Assembly (NCBI GenBank): GCA_014730295.1
Contig: WJIN01000030.1
Span: 1 to 32,986 of the forward strand
DNA from: Promethearchaeota archaeon
GTDB lineage: Archaea; Asgardarchaeota; Lokiarchaeia; Sigynarchaeales; SOKP01
Reading direction: 5' to 3'
Length of the DNA stretch: 32,986 nucleotides
Position 1 is the first letter of the stretch, and every line of letters starts with the position of its first letter. The translations under genes and the position numbers were made by a program. The notes beneath the pieces were generated by a model that was not told where the DNA came from, did not search any database, and saw only the letters and a program-made list of their open reading frames with translations. Shown here one piece after another: positions 13,731-22,881 of the stretch.

Positions 13731-15323
13731 TTATTTCGAAAAGGTCCACGGATTAAAGCAATTTTGAATCTTTAGAAAATAATCATTGATACTGAAATTC
13801 ATAATTTTTTCTGCTCTCCGAAGGGCTCCGAAGTTTGCCCCATAATTATAATATTCTAAAAGCAAGTCAGAAACCTTATCATCTCCAAGAGAAAAAAGGG
13901 TTTGTAATCGTGCGTTTTTCACAATTTTATTAGTATCTTTAATTTTTAACTTGACACTAAATAGGTCTTTAAGTTCATGTTTGATTTTAGCTAATTTTTC
14001 GTTAAGAGTTGAGAGGGTATTCTCAAAATAGTATTCCACTTTTTTCTCATAAGGGGTGTTTAGTTTCGGAATGAGGGGATTGATATTAATTCTAATCGAA
14101 TCCTTGTTAAATCCGAATGTCTCTATTTTTTTAATGAAATTAACAGTGTCCATAATCTCATTCTCACTTTCATTTGGTAAACCCACTAAAAAGTACATTT
14201 TAATATTACTTATTTCAGAATCTCTAATTTTAAGGACAATATTGAAGAATTGATCGTCCGTAATTCTCTTTCCTAATTCAAATCGAAGTTTCTCTGAGCC
14301 AGATTCAGGAGCTATAGTAATGGTTTTAATGTTTCCTCTTTCTAAAATGTCAATGGTCTCTGAGGTAATGTGATCTATTCGAATGGAAGGAATAGATAGG
14401 TTTTTTTTTAGCTTGATAATATAATCACAAATTTCTAAAAAATGTGGATGGGAAGAAATACAAGACCCAATTAGACTTACTTTTTTAACCTCTAACTCAC
14501 TAACAGCCTCCATAAGTGCTTGTTTAATCTGTGTAAAGCTTCGATTTCTGAAAGGTTGATTATGAAAAGAAGAGATACAAAATTTGCATTGATATGGACA
14601 ACCTCGGTTTATTTCCACAAAATAGGTATTTTGGAACCCGGCGGCTGAATCTTTCTCTTTTGCCATTATCTGATAAATTGGAATTAATGATTCATCAAGA
14701 TCTTTTACATATACCCTCTTTGCTTCATTTTTGAGATGGGGGATATAAATTCCATTAACCTTCACTAAATTTTTGTATAATTCATTAATATTTTGCGTTT
14801 CAAATTTAAAATCCATAAAATATTGCAGAAATGCATCTAAATTGGGTTCAGCGTCTCCGATAAAGAAAATATCAAATATTTTCGATAATGGAAGGGGATT
14901 TGAAGTTGCTACGGGCCCTCCCCCAATAATGAGGGGATTATAGAATTTATCGTGCTGTGACTTTTCATACCTTTCAGTTCTCGATAGTGGTATTCCAGAT
15001 TTTTCTAATATCCATAAAATATTCCTGAAATCATTCTCAAACTGAATAGAAAAACCTAAAATATCAAAATCTCTTGGTAACAAATGATTCTCCAGACTTC
15101 TAATAATATCGATAGAGTGATAATCCTTAGATGCGGGATATTTTATCTTTGGGGGAAAGAAAATTCGTTCACAAGCTATATTCTCAAAAGAATTAAGGTA
15201 GGAGTACAAAAATCGAATAGAATACGAAGACATTCCAACAGAATAAATATTTGGATAAATTAGTCCGAATTTAATGTCAATATTGCGTAAATCTTTTACA
15301 AAAATATTGTATTCCCCAAACAT
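13731..15323 (-). CDS. Radical SAM protein with N-terminal B12-binding-like domain
   Basis: 530 residues. The N-terminal ~165 residues resemble a Rossmann-type cobalamin-binding domain (LIYPNIYSVGMSSYSIRFLY, then LIIGGGPVATSNPLPLSKIF and IFFIGDAE). The radical SAM core follows, with the [4Fe-4S] motif Cys242-x3-Cys246-x2-Cys249 (INRGCPYQCKFC), a GGE-like strand region and TIAPESGSEKLR near residue 340. The architecture matches the large B12-binding radical SAM superfamily (BchE, methyltransferase and uncharacterised Fe-S oxidoreductase branches). No DxHxxG cobalamin signature is evident, so B12 may not bind. The substrate is unknown. The sirtuin gene ends 30 bases upstream on the same strand, so the two are probably cotranscribed. 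Confidence 0.82.
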   Translation of the reverse strand: MFGEYNIFVKDLRNIDIKFGLIYPNIYSVGMSSYSIRFLYSYLNSFENIACERIFFPPKIKYPASKDYHSIDIIRSLENHLLPRDFDILGFSIQFENDFRNILWILEKSGIPLSRTERYEKSQHDKFYNPLIIGGGPVATSNPLPLSKIFDIFFIGDAEPNLDAFLQYFMDFKFETQNINELYKNLVKVNGIYIPHLKNEAKRVYVKDLDESLIPIYQIMAKEKDSAAGFQNTYFVEINRGCPYQCKFCISSFHNQPFRNRSFTQIKQALMEAVSELEVKKVSLIGSCISSHPHFLEICDYIIKLKKNLSIPSIRIDHITSETIDILERGNIKTITIAPESGSEKLRFELGKRITDDQFFNIVLKIRDSEISNIKMYFLVGLPNESENEIMDTVNFIKKIETFGFNKDSIRININPLIPKLNTPYEKKVEYYFENTLSTLNEKLAKIKHELKDLFSVKLKIKDTNKIVKNARLQTLFSLGDDKVSDLLLEYYNYGANFGALRRAEKIMNFSINDYFLKIQNCFNPWTFSK

Positions 15324-15353
15324 ATATCTCCCATTATAAAAAATGAAAAAGAG

Positions 15354-16172
15354 TTAATCCTTTTCTATTTCCTTTTCTTCTGATTCTCCTGAGATTTGAA
15401 TCTTTTTTATCTCTTCTACAATTAGAGGTAATACCATACCGGTTTTATGGCGAATAACTACTTCCGCTCTCTCATCAAGATGAGTCGGTCTATCATTTAC
15501 AATAATCAATTTTCCTCCATTACCTAAGGTATATAAGGGTAAATCTGCGATAGGGTCAACAGATAATGATGAGCCCGCAATTAACATAACATCAGCATTT
15601 CCTGCTAATGCTTGTGATTGATAAATTTCGAAGGTAGGCAATGCTTCTCCGAATAAAACGACGGAGGGCTTTAATGGTGCAGAACACACATCACATTGAG
15701 GTGGATAATGCTTTTCCTTTTTCAGCTTTCTCATGACTTGGTCCTTTGTATAACTTGCTCTACATCCGAAGCAAGTGAACCGATTGATATTTCCGTGGAC
15801 TTCGTACACGATAACAGAACCTGCCTTTTGATGTAATTCATCAATATTTTGAGTGATCACAGCTTTAATAATGTCCATATCCTCTAATTCTGCCAATGCA
15901 GTATGACCTGGATTTGGATCGGCGGAAAACAATTTAGGGGCAACTCTTTCTGCCATCTTCCAGAATTTAGATGGGTCTTTGATGAAAGCTTTAATGTTGC
16001 CATAAATCTCAGGCTTGTATTTCTCCCAGATCCCTCCTTCACCTCTGAAATCAGGGATACCAGATTCGGTGGATACGCCCGCCCCGGTCAGCGCGATTGC
16101 ATCACTGGAATTTATTAATAATTCCGCAGCTTCATGGATCTTTTTTCGTTCTGCTAACTTAATTATTTTCAT
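15354..16172 (-). CDS. cobB: Sir2-family NAD-dependent protein deacylase
   Basis: 272 residues. NAD-binding motif GAGVSTESGIPDFRG at 30-44, TQNID at 107-111, and catalytic His126 in YEVHGN. The zinc module has Cys134, Cys137, Cys160 and Cys163. PSVVLFGE and the AGSSLSVDPIADLP strand complete the fold. It removes acetyl or longer acyl groups from lysines in the cytosol, using NAD+. Family members deacetylate chromatin proteins such as Alba and metabolic enzymes such as acetyl-CoA synthetase. A GGAG stretch precedes ATG by about six bases. Length is normal apart from a short acidic/basic tail (ISGESEEKEIEKD). It leads the unit that includes the radical SAM gene. Confidence 0.95.
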   Translation of the reverse strand: MKIIKLAERKKIHEAAELLINSSDAIALTGAGVSTESGIPDFRGEGGIWEKYKPEIYGNIKAFIKDPSKFWKMAERVAPKLFSADPNPGHTALAELEDMDIIKAVITQNIDELHQKAGSVIVYEVHGNINRFTCFGCRASYTKDQVMRKLKKEKHYPPQCDVCSAPLKPSVVLFGEALPTFEIYQSQALAGNADVMLIAGSSLSVDPIADLPLYTLGNGGKLIIVNDRPTHLDERAEVVIRHKTGMVLPLIVEEIKKIQISGESEEKEIEKD

Positions 16173-16362
16173 TTTTTCTCCGAGCTTTTTCTGTATTGTA
16201 AAAACTATTTTAGTTAATATTTTTAGTGGTGATATTTTAAAAAACTATTTTAAATTTTTACTATAGGTAACATTCTACAAAAAAATGGAAAGAAATTAAT
16301 AGGGTCTATAATTTTTCAATTAAACAGCCTATACAATTACACTGATCTCACATAAGATTAAA

Positions 16363-17271
16363 ATGATTACTGGTTTTGGCATAATTCTAAATGACAATAT
16401 TCTCTATTGCTCAAATCAAGAGAAATATTCGCTCTTTGAAACGATACTTTTTATTGAAAAATTAATCGAGAGCATCAATCCGAATAATATATGGCGCCTA
16501 AATAATGTATTTTTCAAAAATAACGGAATAACTGAGCGTATCGTTATAAAACATATTATCTCAGGTGATAACAACATATTCTATTGCATAAGCGGGCAAT
16601 TCGATACGCATTCTGAAGAAACATATAATATGTTAGAAGATTTTCATACGAAAGTCGAATCTTCTTATAGTTCTATAGAGCGTCTAAAACAGGCGTCGGA
16701 AGAATCCATGTTTAAAGAGATGATCAGTGTATCAACAGATCTCCTAAAAATGAAATATGAAAGTCGTTTAAAGACTGAGGAAATTAGACATAAGATAGCG
16801 AATTTAAATCAACCTCTCACCCAAGAGAATAAGATTCTTTATTGCGGAATTTCTACTCAAGGATTACCAATAATTTCTAAATTATTCCATCCAGAATTTT
16901 TTGATTACTTAAAAACAAATAGAGATGAAGATATCATTGAAGTGTTTGGATCGAAATTATCCGCAAAACTTGCGACTATAGCAATGAATACAGCGATTAG
17001 GGCAGATACACACATAAGTGAGATTCATTTGAACGATTTGAGAGAAGAACGATCTAAAATTCTTATATTATATGGAAATATTAATGGATATTCACTAGAT
17101 TTTATCGGTTCGACTTCAGGTAATGAGAATATCCTTTATTCTTCCTTCTTGAAACTCAAGCAAGACGTTTCTGAGGAAGATGTTTTACAAGATGAATTTG
17201 GCGGAGATCTTGCGCCATATCGACACCTTAAAAAATATTTAGCCCAATTAGTAAAGGATTTGAAAAAATAA
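16363..17271 (+). CDS. Two-domain longin-like regulatory protein with coiled-coil linker
   Basis: 302 residues. Residues 1-110 (FGIILNDNILYCSNQEKYSL, then a long helix and the strands RIVIKHIISGDNNIFYCISG) follow longin-domain order. Residues about 105-150 are a heptad-rich helical linker (RLKQASEESMFKEMISVS). The second alpha/beta domain (about 155-275) opens KILYCGISTQGLPIISKLFH and ends with LDFIGSTSGNENILYSSFLK before a basic helix. No nucleotide-binding or catalytic motif is present. It is likely a Ras/Rag-type GTPase regulator or trafficking-like adaptor, as inferred for other Asgard longin proteins; this function is not shown. The nucleotidyltransferase starts 48 bases downstream and may be cotranscribed. 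Confidence 0.6.
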   Translation: MITGFGIILNDNILYCSNQEKYSLFETILFIEKLIESINPNNIWRLNNVFFKNNGITERIVIKHIISGDNNIFYCISGQFDTHSEETYNMLEDFHTKVESSYSSIERLKQASEESMFKEMISVSTDLLKMKYESRLKTEEIRHKIANLNQPLTQENKILYCGISTQGLPIISKLFHPEFFDYLKTNRDEDIIEVFGSKLSAKLATIAMNTAIRADTHISEIHLNDLREERSKILILYGNINGYSLDFIGSTSGNENILYSSFLKLKQDVSEEDVLQDEFGGDLAPYRHLKKYLAQLVKDLKK

Positions 17272-17319
17272 CTGTTTCTTAGTCAATTTTTAATTTCAAA
17301 TTAAATTTCTCTATATAAT

Positions 17320-18612
17320 ATGAAAGCTGTGATACTAGCTGCCGGTGAGGGCACAAGATTAAAACCTATAACATCTTCAATCCCTAAACCTATGATCCCC
17401 CTTGCAGGAAAGCCTCTATTGGAACATAACCTCTTAGGCCTGAAGGAAGCGGGAATTAAGGAAGTTATGTTGATTGTTGGGTACAAAAAAGAGATTATTA
17501 AGGAATATTTTAATGATGGAAAAGAAACATTTGGAATCTCTATAAGCTATAAAACTCAAAAAGAATATTTGGGAACCGCTCATGCGACAGGATATGCTGA
17601 ATCATTTGTAAAGGACGAAGCATTCTTAATGATGTATGGAGATTTGTTAGTTGATCCGATAATATTCAAGAATGCTATAAAAACTTATCAAGAGAATAAG
17701 GTAAAAGGATTAATTTCATTATTAGAAGTCGATAATCCACAGAATTATGGAATAATTTCCTTAACCTCTCAAAATATAGTAGAAAAAATTACGGAAAAAC
17801 CATCACCAGAATTAGATTTGGGAAATCTAGCAAATGCGGGAATTTATATTTTCGATCCATTGATTTTCCAGGCAATAGAAAGGACTGGATTATCGAAAAG
17901 AAATGAATATGAACTAACCGAATCGATGGAGATAATGATTGAAGAATTAGATGGTCCTATTTATGGATATAGAATAGAAGATTCCTATTGGAATGATATC
18001 GGACTGCCTTGGCAAGTTTTAGACGCAAATAAATATTTATTAGACAAATTGAAGCGTAATGTCCAAGGAGAGATGGAAGAAAATGTATCAATAAAAGGAG
18101 AAGTGGTTATAGGAGAGAATACTATCGTCAAGTCGGGATCCTATATTCAAGGTCCATGCTATATAGGTAAAAATAATCTTATAGGCCCCAATGCATATAT
18201 TCGGCCGGGGACTTCAATTCAAGATAACTGTCATATTGGCATAAGTGAAGTGAAAAATACAATAGTGTTCTCAAATTCTAATATCCCTCATTTCAATTAT
18301 TTTGGGGACTCCATAATTTGCGATAATGTCAATTTTGGTGCAGGAACAAAAGTGGCAAATCTTAGACTTGACAACAGAAATATATCCGTACAAATAAAAG
18401 GAAAAATGGTTGATTCTGGGAGGAGAAAGTTAGGTACATTTGTAGGCCCAAATGTAAAGACCGGAATAAATGTAAGTATAATGTGCGGTAAAAAAATCGG
18501 TGAGAATGCCCAAATAGGTGCTCAAACTATCGTCTTAAAAGATGTCCCACCTGACAGCTTATATTACCAAGATCCTAAAAAAGGGATAATAATAAAAAAA
18601 ATTAAAGGTTAA
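17320..18612 (+). CDS. glmU: GlmU-like bifunctional sugar-1-phosphate nucleotidylyltransferase/acetyltransferase
   Basis: 430 residues. The N-terminal pyrophosphorylase domain has the signature LAAGEGTRLKPIT and SIPKPMIPLAGKPLLEH, and further MMYGDLLVD and ITEKP motifs. Residues about 245-415 form a left-handed beta-helix of hexapeptide repeats (VVIGENTIVKSGSYI, CYIGKNNLIGP, TFVGPNVKTG, KKIGENAQIGAQ). Archaeal homologues such as Sulfolobus ST0452 and Methanocaldococcus MJ1101 join UTP or dTTP to glucosamine- or GlcNAc-1-phosphate and N-acetylate glucosamine-1-phosphate, supplying UDP-GlcNAc for glycan and N-glycoprotein synthesis. Length suits this family. Substrate choice cannot be read from the motifs. 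Confidence 0.88.
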   Translation: MKAVILAAGEGTRLKPITSSIPKPMIPLAGKPLLEHNLLGLKEAGIKEVMLIVGYKKEIIKEYFNDGKETFGISISYKTQKEYLGTAHATGYAESFVKDEAFLMMYGDLLVDPIIFKNAIKTYQENKVKGLISLLEVDNPQNYGIISLTSQNIVEKITEKPSPELDLGNLANAGIYIFDPLIFQAIERTGLSKRNEYELTESMEIMIEELDGPIYGYRIEDSYWNDIGLPWQVLDANKYLLDKLKRNVQGEMEENVSIKGEVVIGENTIVKSGSYIQGPCYIGKNNLIGPNAYIRPGTSIQDNCHIGISEVKNTIVFSNSNIPHFNYFGDSIICDNVNFGAGTKVANLRLDNRNISVQIKGKMVDSGRRKLGTFVGPNVKTGINVSIMCGKKIGENAQIGAQTIVLKDVPPDSLYYQDPKKGIIIKKIKG

Positions 18613-18757
18613 TTCTGAGATAAAAAAACATAGTATCTTGATCCACTATTAAACAACAATGTTCTGGAAGATTCCTTTTAAATAGATTACATTTTTTCTT
18701 TTTAATATCATAATTACCACACAAAAAGCATTTCCTTTTTTTTAAAATTTCATACAT
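18602..18757 (-). CDS. 51-residue Cys-rich (zinc-knuckle-like) protein
   Basis: On the minus strand ATG at 18757 opens 51 codons to TAA at 18602-18604, overlapping the convergent nucleotidyltransferase gene end by 11 bases. The protein contains KCFLCGNYD, then Cys23, then LPEHCC: Cys10, Cys13, Cys23, His33, Cys34 and Cys35. The C-x2-C-G-x-Y-D-x5-C spacing followed by LP-x2-C looks like a small metal-binding knuckle and is unlikely by chance in such AT-rich DNA. I know of no named family. The upstream AGAGAATCC is a weak ribosome site. Role unknown; possibly Fe-S or zinc binding. Confidence 0.5.
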   Translation of the reverse strand: MYEILKKRKCFLCGNYDIKKKKCNLFKRNLPEHCCLIVDQDTMFFYLRINL

Positions 18758-18935
18758 TTTGGATTCTCTGTTTTTAATTTGAAATTTTTTATCTTTTCAA
18801 TAAATTTTAATCGATTAAATTATGGATTAACACTTACTAAACTTCAACTCTATTGGGAAAATAAGCAATATATATTATTATAGTGGTTATTGGGTATTGA
18901 TAATTAAAAAAAAAGAGAGATGGGGAATTTAAATC
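18758..18935. other. AT-rich intergenic strip
   Basis: About 180 bases with no frame or RNA recognised. It would contain the promoter of the 51-residue Cys-rich gene and the 3' end of the 7TM gene; neither signal can be placed with confidence. Confidence 0.35.
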
Positions 18936-20045
18936 CTAATAAAAAAGATTATCCACAATTTCATCCGCTTTATTGAAGACCGAAACTTCACCTGAAAAGG
19001 TTTTTAATTTTGATTCGAATCTTTTTTGAAATTCTTCTGCAAATTGCTCATGAGCCTCTTCAGTCGCTTGAGTGGAGTAATCAACTAAGAGAGCCGAAAC
19101 AAAATATTTCTTGTTGATGATTCTCAATTCTTTATCCTCTAACAATATCGCGTTAATGCTTCCTTGAGCATCCGTAGCTTCTTGAAATAAATTTCCTATG
19201 GCAGTAAATCCTCCCGACAAAAGTAAAACGTCATCTTTTGAAATCTTCTCTGTAAATGTTTTAGAATATAACTCTACTCCGTCATGTGAGTAGACTACTA
19301 TTAGATATACCTTTTGCTGCTGTAAAAGCCATGGATTCTTGCTTGCCCAGTAGAATGCGATTCCAACGATAAGAATACCCGCATTTTCGATTATAAGCAT
19401 TAGAAGTAAAGTCAAGATTAGAGATCTTCCTGGAGGGCGACCCAAAATCTCAATTATTACATTTGGAATTGTTGGTATAAAAATTGCCAGAATAATTCCA
19501 AAAAAGAGGAAGATTATCAGAATTTTTTGTTTATTCATGTCTGCAGCTTTTCTATTTGTATAAAGTAAATAAGTTGTCCAAATACTCGCCATTATATAAA
19601 ATATGATTTGGAAAAAAAGAACTGGACTTAATTGAGCAAAATTTACAATATATCTGCCATCAACGAGTTCCGATTCAAGGTTAGGAGATGATATCATCCC
19701 CCCCATAGCAAGAAATACAAGTACAGAAATAATTGTATTCTTTCCAGAGAAAAGGATATTTTGACTATAGAACTCCAATATTAGTACAAGTGTATACAAT
19801 AGCAACATATGGAACATCTGCGTCAAGATGAAACTTAATTCGGCTCTATTTTGTACATCCACTGTATATTGTCCAATTTGAAATACTCTACTTAAAATAT
19901 GGAGGAAAAATAGAATTGTTAAATAATAAAACATTTTCTGTTTCGTTTTTATGGCTTTTCGGAGGAATAATAGAAACATTACTATTGAAGCGGCTGATAA
20001 TATTATCGGAGATACGAATAAGATTTGTGATTCAATGGTTTGCAT
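18936..20045 (-). CDS. 7TM membrane protein with cytosolic longin/roadblock-like tail
   Basis: Taken from ATG 20045 (MQTIESQILF), which starts just before the first helix; the frame extends to 20138 but that part is AT-rich filler. The 369 residues show seven hydrophobic helices (to about residue 245), including HILSRVFQIGQYTVD and a last helix rich in small residues. A soluble domain of about 125 residues follows, beginning KVYLIVVYSHDGVELYSKTF, LLLSGGFTAIGNLFQEA, and ending with a long helix EEFQKRFESKLKTF. This tail has the strand-strand-helix-strand order of longin/roadblock domains. A membrane sensor passing its signal to small-GTPase machinery is a reasonable inference. The ligand is unknown. 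Confidence 0.6.
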   Translation of the reverse strand: MQTIESQILFVSPIILSAASIVMFLLFLRKAIKTKQKMFYYLTILFFLHILSRVFQIGQYTVDVQNRAELSFILTQMFHMLLLYTLVLILEFYSQNILFSGKNTIISVLVFLAMGGMISSPNLESELVDGRYIVNFAQLSPVLFFQIIFYIMASIWTTYLLYTNRKAADMNKQKILIIFLFFGIILAIFIPTIPNVIIEILGRPPGRSLILTLLLMLIIENAGILIVGIAFYWASKNPWLLQQQKVYLIVVYSHDGVELYSKTFTEKISKDDVLLLSGGFTAIGNLFQEATDAQGSINAILLEDKELRIINKKYFVSALLVDYSTQATEEAHEQFAEEFQKRFESKLKTFSGEVSVFNKADEIVDNLFY

Positions 20046-20173
20046 TTTAAAATAATTTCTCAAGATGTATATTTTGGTAGTTAATACAATTCCATCTAAA
20101 AAAATTTTTAGAAATAGGGAATAAGAAAAATATAACAAATAAAAAAATTTCGAATCTCTAAAGTGAAAATCTC

Positions 20174-21898
20174 CTATCTATTTTCCTTTTTAAATTTTCG
20201 AAGCAATTTAGAGAATTTCAACTCTCTTTCCTGATAGTCTAATTGCGTTACTGCCAAATCTTGATAAGCATGGAACAATTCATTTGATAAGTTTTGCCAA
20301 TCGCGACATAATTGGAGAGTTTCCTCATCTGCTTTTAATAAAGACTCGTGAGAAATTATCTTATTAAATCTCAGAGCAAGATCATTCACTCTCTCTTCTT
20401 CTAATCCATCTAATAAATCCTTCACAAACTCATCTGCTGGATACCAATTCGCAACTCTCTGAAAATCCCGATGTATCTGAGTGAGTAACACATTGCGTGG
20501 TCCTTCCCATAGCTCCATAATAATGCTATCTCGGAAAAATCTGGGGAATGATAAGAAATCTTCCATAACACCATGCCCTCCGAAGAAAGAAATCGCCATG
20601 CGCGTCATTGCGGGAGCATCATCAGCAACGACTATTTTCTGGAGCATAATTAACTCCCTTAATCGAAATCGGCGGCGCCTCTCTTTCATATTGTCAATAT
20701 TTTGTAGATCTCTTATTCCCGAAATAAGCTCTTCACCGAAGTGGATATATTCCGAATAGATTTTAAACGCACCTGCTGCAGCTCTTCTCGCATATAAATT
20801 AAGATCATTAATTTGATTCATCATCAATGGAAAATTTGACACTGGAACTCCAAAGGCTTCTCGAAATTGTGCATATAGGGTAGCTTCCCGAGCTACTCGT
20901 AGAGCAGCTGCCGACATACCAAATGCTACGTGTAAACGGGATATTGAAAGTACTATTCCAACCACGTTCGCAAGTCCCTTTTCTAAAGGACCAATAGGGT
21001 ATCCGACCGCACCATTGTAGGTAACTTCTGCTGTAGGTAATTCTGAGGTACCCATTTTTGGTTTTAATCTATCTATTGTATAAGAATTTCGAATCCCTTT
21101 TTCCTTATTACCAGGTAACCACGAAGGTACAAGATATGCCGCTACGCGAGTTGATGAGGCTACTCCTTTAGGCTTGGCAGTCACTACAGCATAATCTGCT
21201 TGTATAGCCGAGCAGAAAAATTTTTGCCCATATATACGCCAACAGTTTGCTATTTCATCTTCACCTTCCTCTTCTTCATATACCGCTTCTACCATATTAG
21301 CGGGCACATCACTCCCTCCTTGAATCTCGCTTACAAATTGAGCGCCGACACCATAATCTCCTTCCCTCCCATTTCTAACATGTCTAAGTATTTCTTTTGC
21401 TTCAGGATCGAGTTTCTCTTCATATTTATTCAAGAATTCCACCATACCGTGGGTACAAGCAATTGGGCACATTACGCCCGCTTCAGAATTCTGATAGAGA
21501 AGAAACATCTTAACAAATCGTGACCACGCAGAATTTCGAGTAGGATCGAATAATCCAAGACTAAATATTTCTTTTTCAAGCGTTTCCGTCTCACCACATC
21601 GTTCAATCTTGTCAATACGATGATTATGAGCGTCATAATGTTTTATTTTCGTTACTTTTAGACGATTTTCGAGCGTATTTGCTTCTTCTGCTAAGTCTCG
21701 AAAACGAAAGGAAACATAATTAGATAAAGCCTTTAAGTCTCGGTCAATCTGATCAAATTCTTCATCTGGTATGTAATGTTTCACTAAGGCCTGAAAAAAG
21801 CTGTCATCGTTATAATAATCAAAATTATCTCTCACATACAAAAAATCATCGAAGTCATATTCATTATTTCTGTCACCTTCTTGATATTGAGCACACAT
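20174..21898 (-). CDS. AidB-like acyl-CoA dehydrogenase
   Basis: 574 residues. The FAD-binding core is recognisable: QFVSEIQGGSDVPANMVEA (substrate/FAD loop of the beta domain), YGQKFFCSAIQADYAVVTA, KMGTSELPTAEV, and the C-terminal helical bundle with AREATLYAQFREAFGVPVSNFPLM, FGGHGVMEDFLSFPRFFRDS and ELWEGPRNV. The long N-terminal extension and GGHGVMED order recall AidB and larger ACADs rather than 380-residue short-chain enzymes. It oxidises an acyl-CoA alpha-beta bond with FAD; the preferred chain is unknown. ATG 21898 is chosen because AAGGTG precedes it at Shine-Dalgarno distance; a GTG three codons earlier overlaps that site. No electron-transfer flavoprotein genes lie nearby. Confidence 0.87.
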   Translation of the reverse strand: MCAQYQEGDRNNEYDFDDFLYVRDNFDYYNDDSFFQALVKHYIPDEEFDQIDRDLKALSNYVSFRFRDLAEEANTLENRLKVTKIKHYDAHNHRIDKIERCGETETLEKEIFSLGLFDPTRNSAWSRFVKMFLLYQNSEAGVMCPIACTHGMVEFLNKYEEKLDPEAKEILRHVRNGREGDYGVGAQFVSEIQGGSDVPANMVEAVYEEEEGEDEIANCWRIYGQKFFCSAIQADYAVVTAKPKGVASSTRVAAYLVPSWLPGNKEKGIRNSYTIDRLKPKMGTSELPTAEVTYNGAVGYPIGPLEKGLANVVGIVLSISRLHVAFGMSAAALRVAREATLYAQFREAFGVPVSNFPLMMNQINDLNLYARRAAAGAFKIYSEYIHFGEELISGIRDLQNIDNMKERRRRFRLRELIMLQKIVVADDAPAMTRMAISFFGGHGVMEDFLSFPRFFRDSIIMELWEGPRNVLLTQIHRDFQRVANWYPADEFVKDLLDGLEEERVNDLALRFNKIISHESLLKADEETLQLCRDWQNLSNELFHAYQDLAVTQLDYQERELKFSKLLRKFKKENR

Positions 21899-21941
21899 AA
21901 TAAACACCTTAATTAAATTATTTTAAGTATATGTAAGAAAG

Positions 21942-21955
21942 CTATATATTTTAAA
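21942..21955 (-). promoter_or_regulatory. TATA box of the acyl-CoA dehydrogenase gene
   Basis: Read on the minus strand, TTTAAAATATATAG lies about 45 bases before ATG 21898, giving a start near 21920 and a leader of roughly 20 bases carrying AAGGTG. The gene is thus probably transcribed apart from the ribosomal genes upstream. Confidence 0.45.
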
Positions 21956-22033
21956 TTATAAGAAATGATTCTAAAAGGTAGAATGAGTGAAAACTAATAG
22001 AATGAGATTATTAATAATGAGAAGAAAACTTTC

Positions 22034-22834
22034 TTATTCCTCCTCTTCCTCGCTTTCTTCTTCATCAGATTCTTTTTCAGATTCTTCTTCTTGTTGCTTT
22101 TGTTGCGCATATTTCTTTACATTTATGCGCTCTGTTCTCCTTATTTCTGACTTTCTGGATCGCTCGACATCGATCTCAACGATATCAAAATCTTCATCCT
22201 CCACTTCCCTATCTTCTCCGCCTTCGGGCATGGAAATGAGTTTACTTTTAATAATTGTACAACTCGAAAGAGGGTATATAGTCTTTGCGATTCGTTTTAT
22301 TTGGTTTTCAAATTCACCATAAATCATTCCTCTGACGAATTTTTCGTGTTCAGTGGTTTTTGCGAATTCTTCAAGGATTTTTCGCATGATCTGTCTTATT
22401 ATATTTTGTTGAGAACTGCGAGCCCTCCTAATAGTTACACATACAGTAGTTAGGCGGTAAATATATTCATCATTAGTTGTAAAATTATTAATTGTGGTAA
22501 TTTTCGTAGCACCCCTACCTACAAGACTTCTCACATAATCTGAGGTATATTCATGTCCTACTAGAGTTGTATAGCAGTTTTGAGCTTCCGCATTAACATC
22601 AATAACTTTAAATCTCAATTTACAACTAATATCATCATAATTTCCAGTAAAATCGTATAATAATGTCTCTACCGTTCTATCTAAAACATTATTTTCCAAT
22701 CCAATGATTTCTCCGATTTTTTTATTATCAAAACTTTTTGGAGCATACACTTCAAACCATTTTTTCGATCGATAATCTGCTTTTTTTGCTTTTGGCTTTC
22801 GTTTCCTGCGTTTAGATTTTGATTTTTGGCTCAT
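22034..22834 (-). CDS. rps3ae: 30S ribosomal protein eS1 (S3Ae)
   Basis: 266 residues. Begins with a basic stretch (SKSKRRKRKPKAKKADYR), then KKWFEVYAPKSFDNKKIGE, the typical S3Ae opening, followed by VLDRTVETLLYDFTGNYDDI, GHEYTSDYVRSLVGRGATKI and RRARSSQQNIIRQIMRKILEE. It is part of the 30S platform where mRNA exits. The body of about 210 residues is standard for archaea; the last 25 are a Glu/Ser-rich acidic tail, making the length close to eukaryotic eS1 (about 264). It lies 47 bases after uS15 on the same strand, an arrangement common in archaea, where the two often sit in one cluster. Confidence 0.97.
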   Translation of the reverse strand: MSQKSKSKRRKRKPKAKKADYRSKKWFEVYAPKSFDNKKIGEIIGLENNVLDRTVETLLYDFTGNYDDISCKLRFKVIDVNAEAQNCYTTLVGHEYTSDYVRSLVGRGATKITTINNFTTNDEYIYRLTTVCVTIRRARSSQQNIIRQIMRKILEEFAKTTEHEKFVRGMIYGEFENQIKRIAKTIYPLSSCTIIKSKLISMPEGGEDREVEDEDFDIVEIDVERSRKSEIRRTERINVKKYAQQKQQEEESEKESDEEESEEEEE

Positions 22835-22881
22835 ATTAATTAAATCCTATTTGAGTAATTTCAATTATTATATTAAAAAGA

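Noticed and set aside
20046..20138. 31-residue N-terminal extension of the 7TM protein
   Set aside because: ATG at 20045 begins immediately before the first well-formed helix, and the extension would add an eighth hydrophobic segment; kept out of the call although not disproved.
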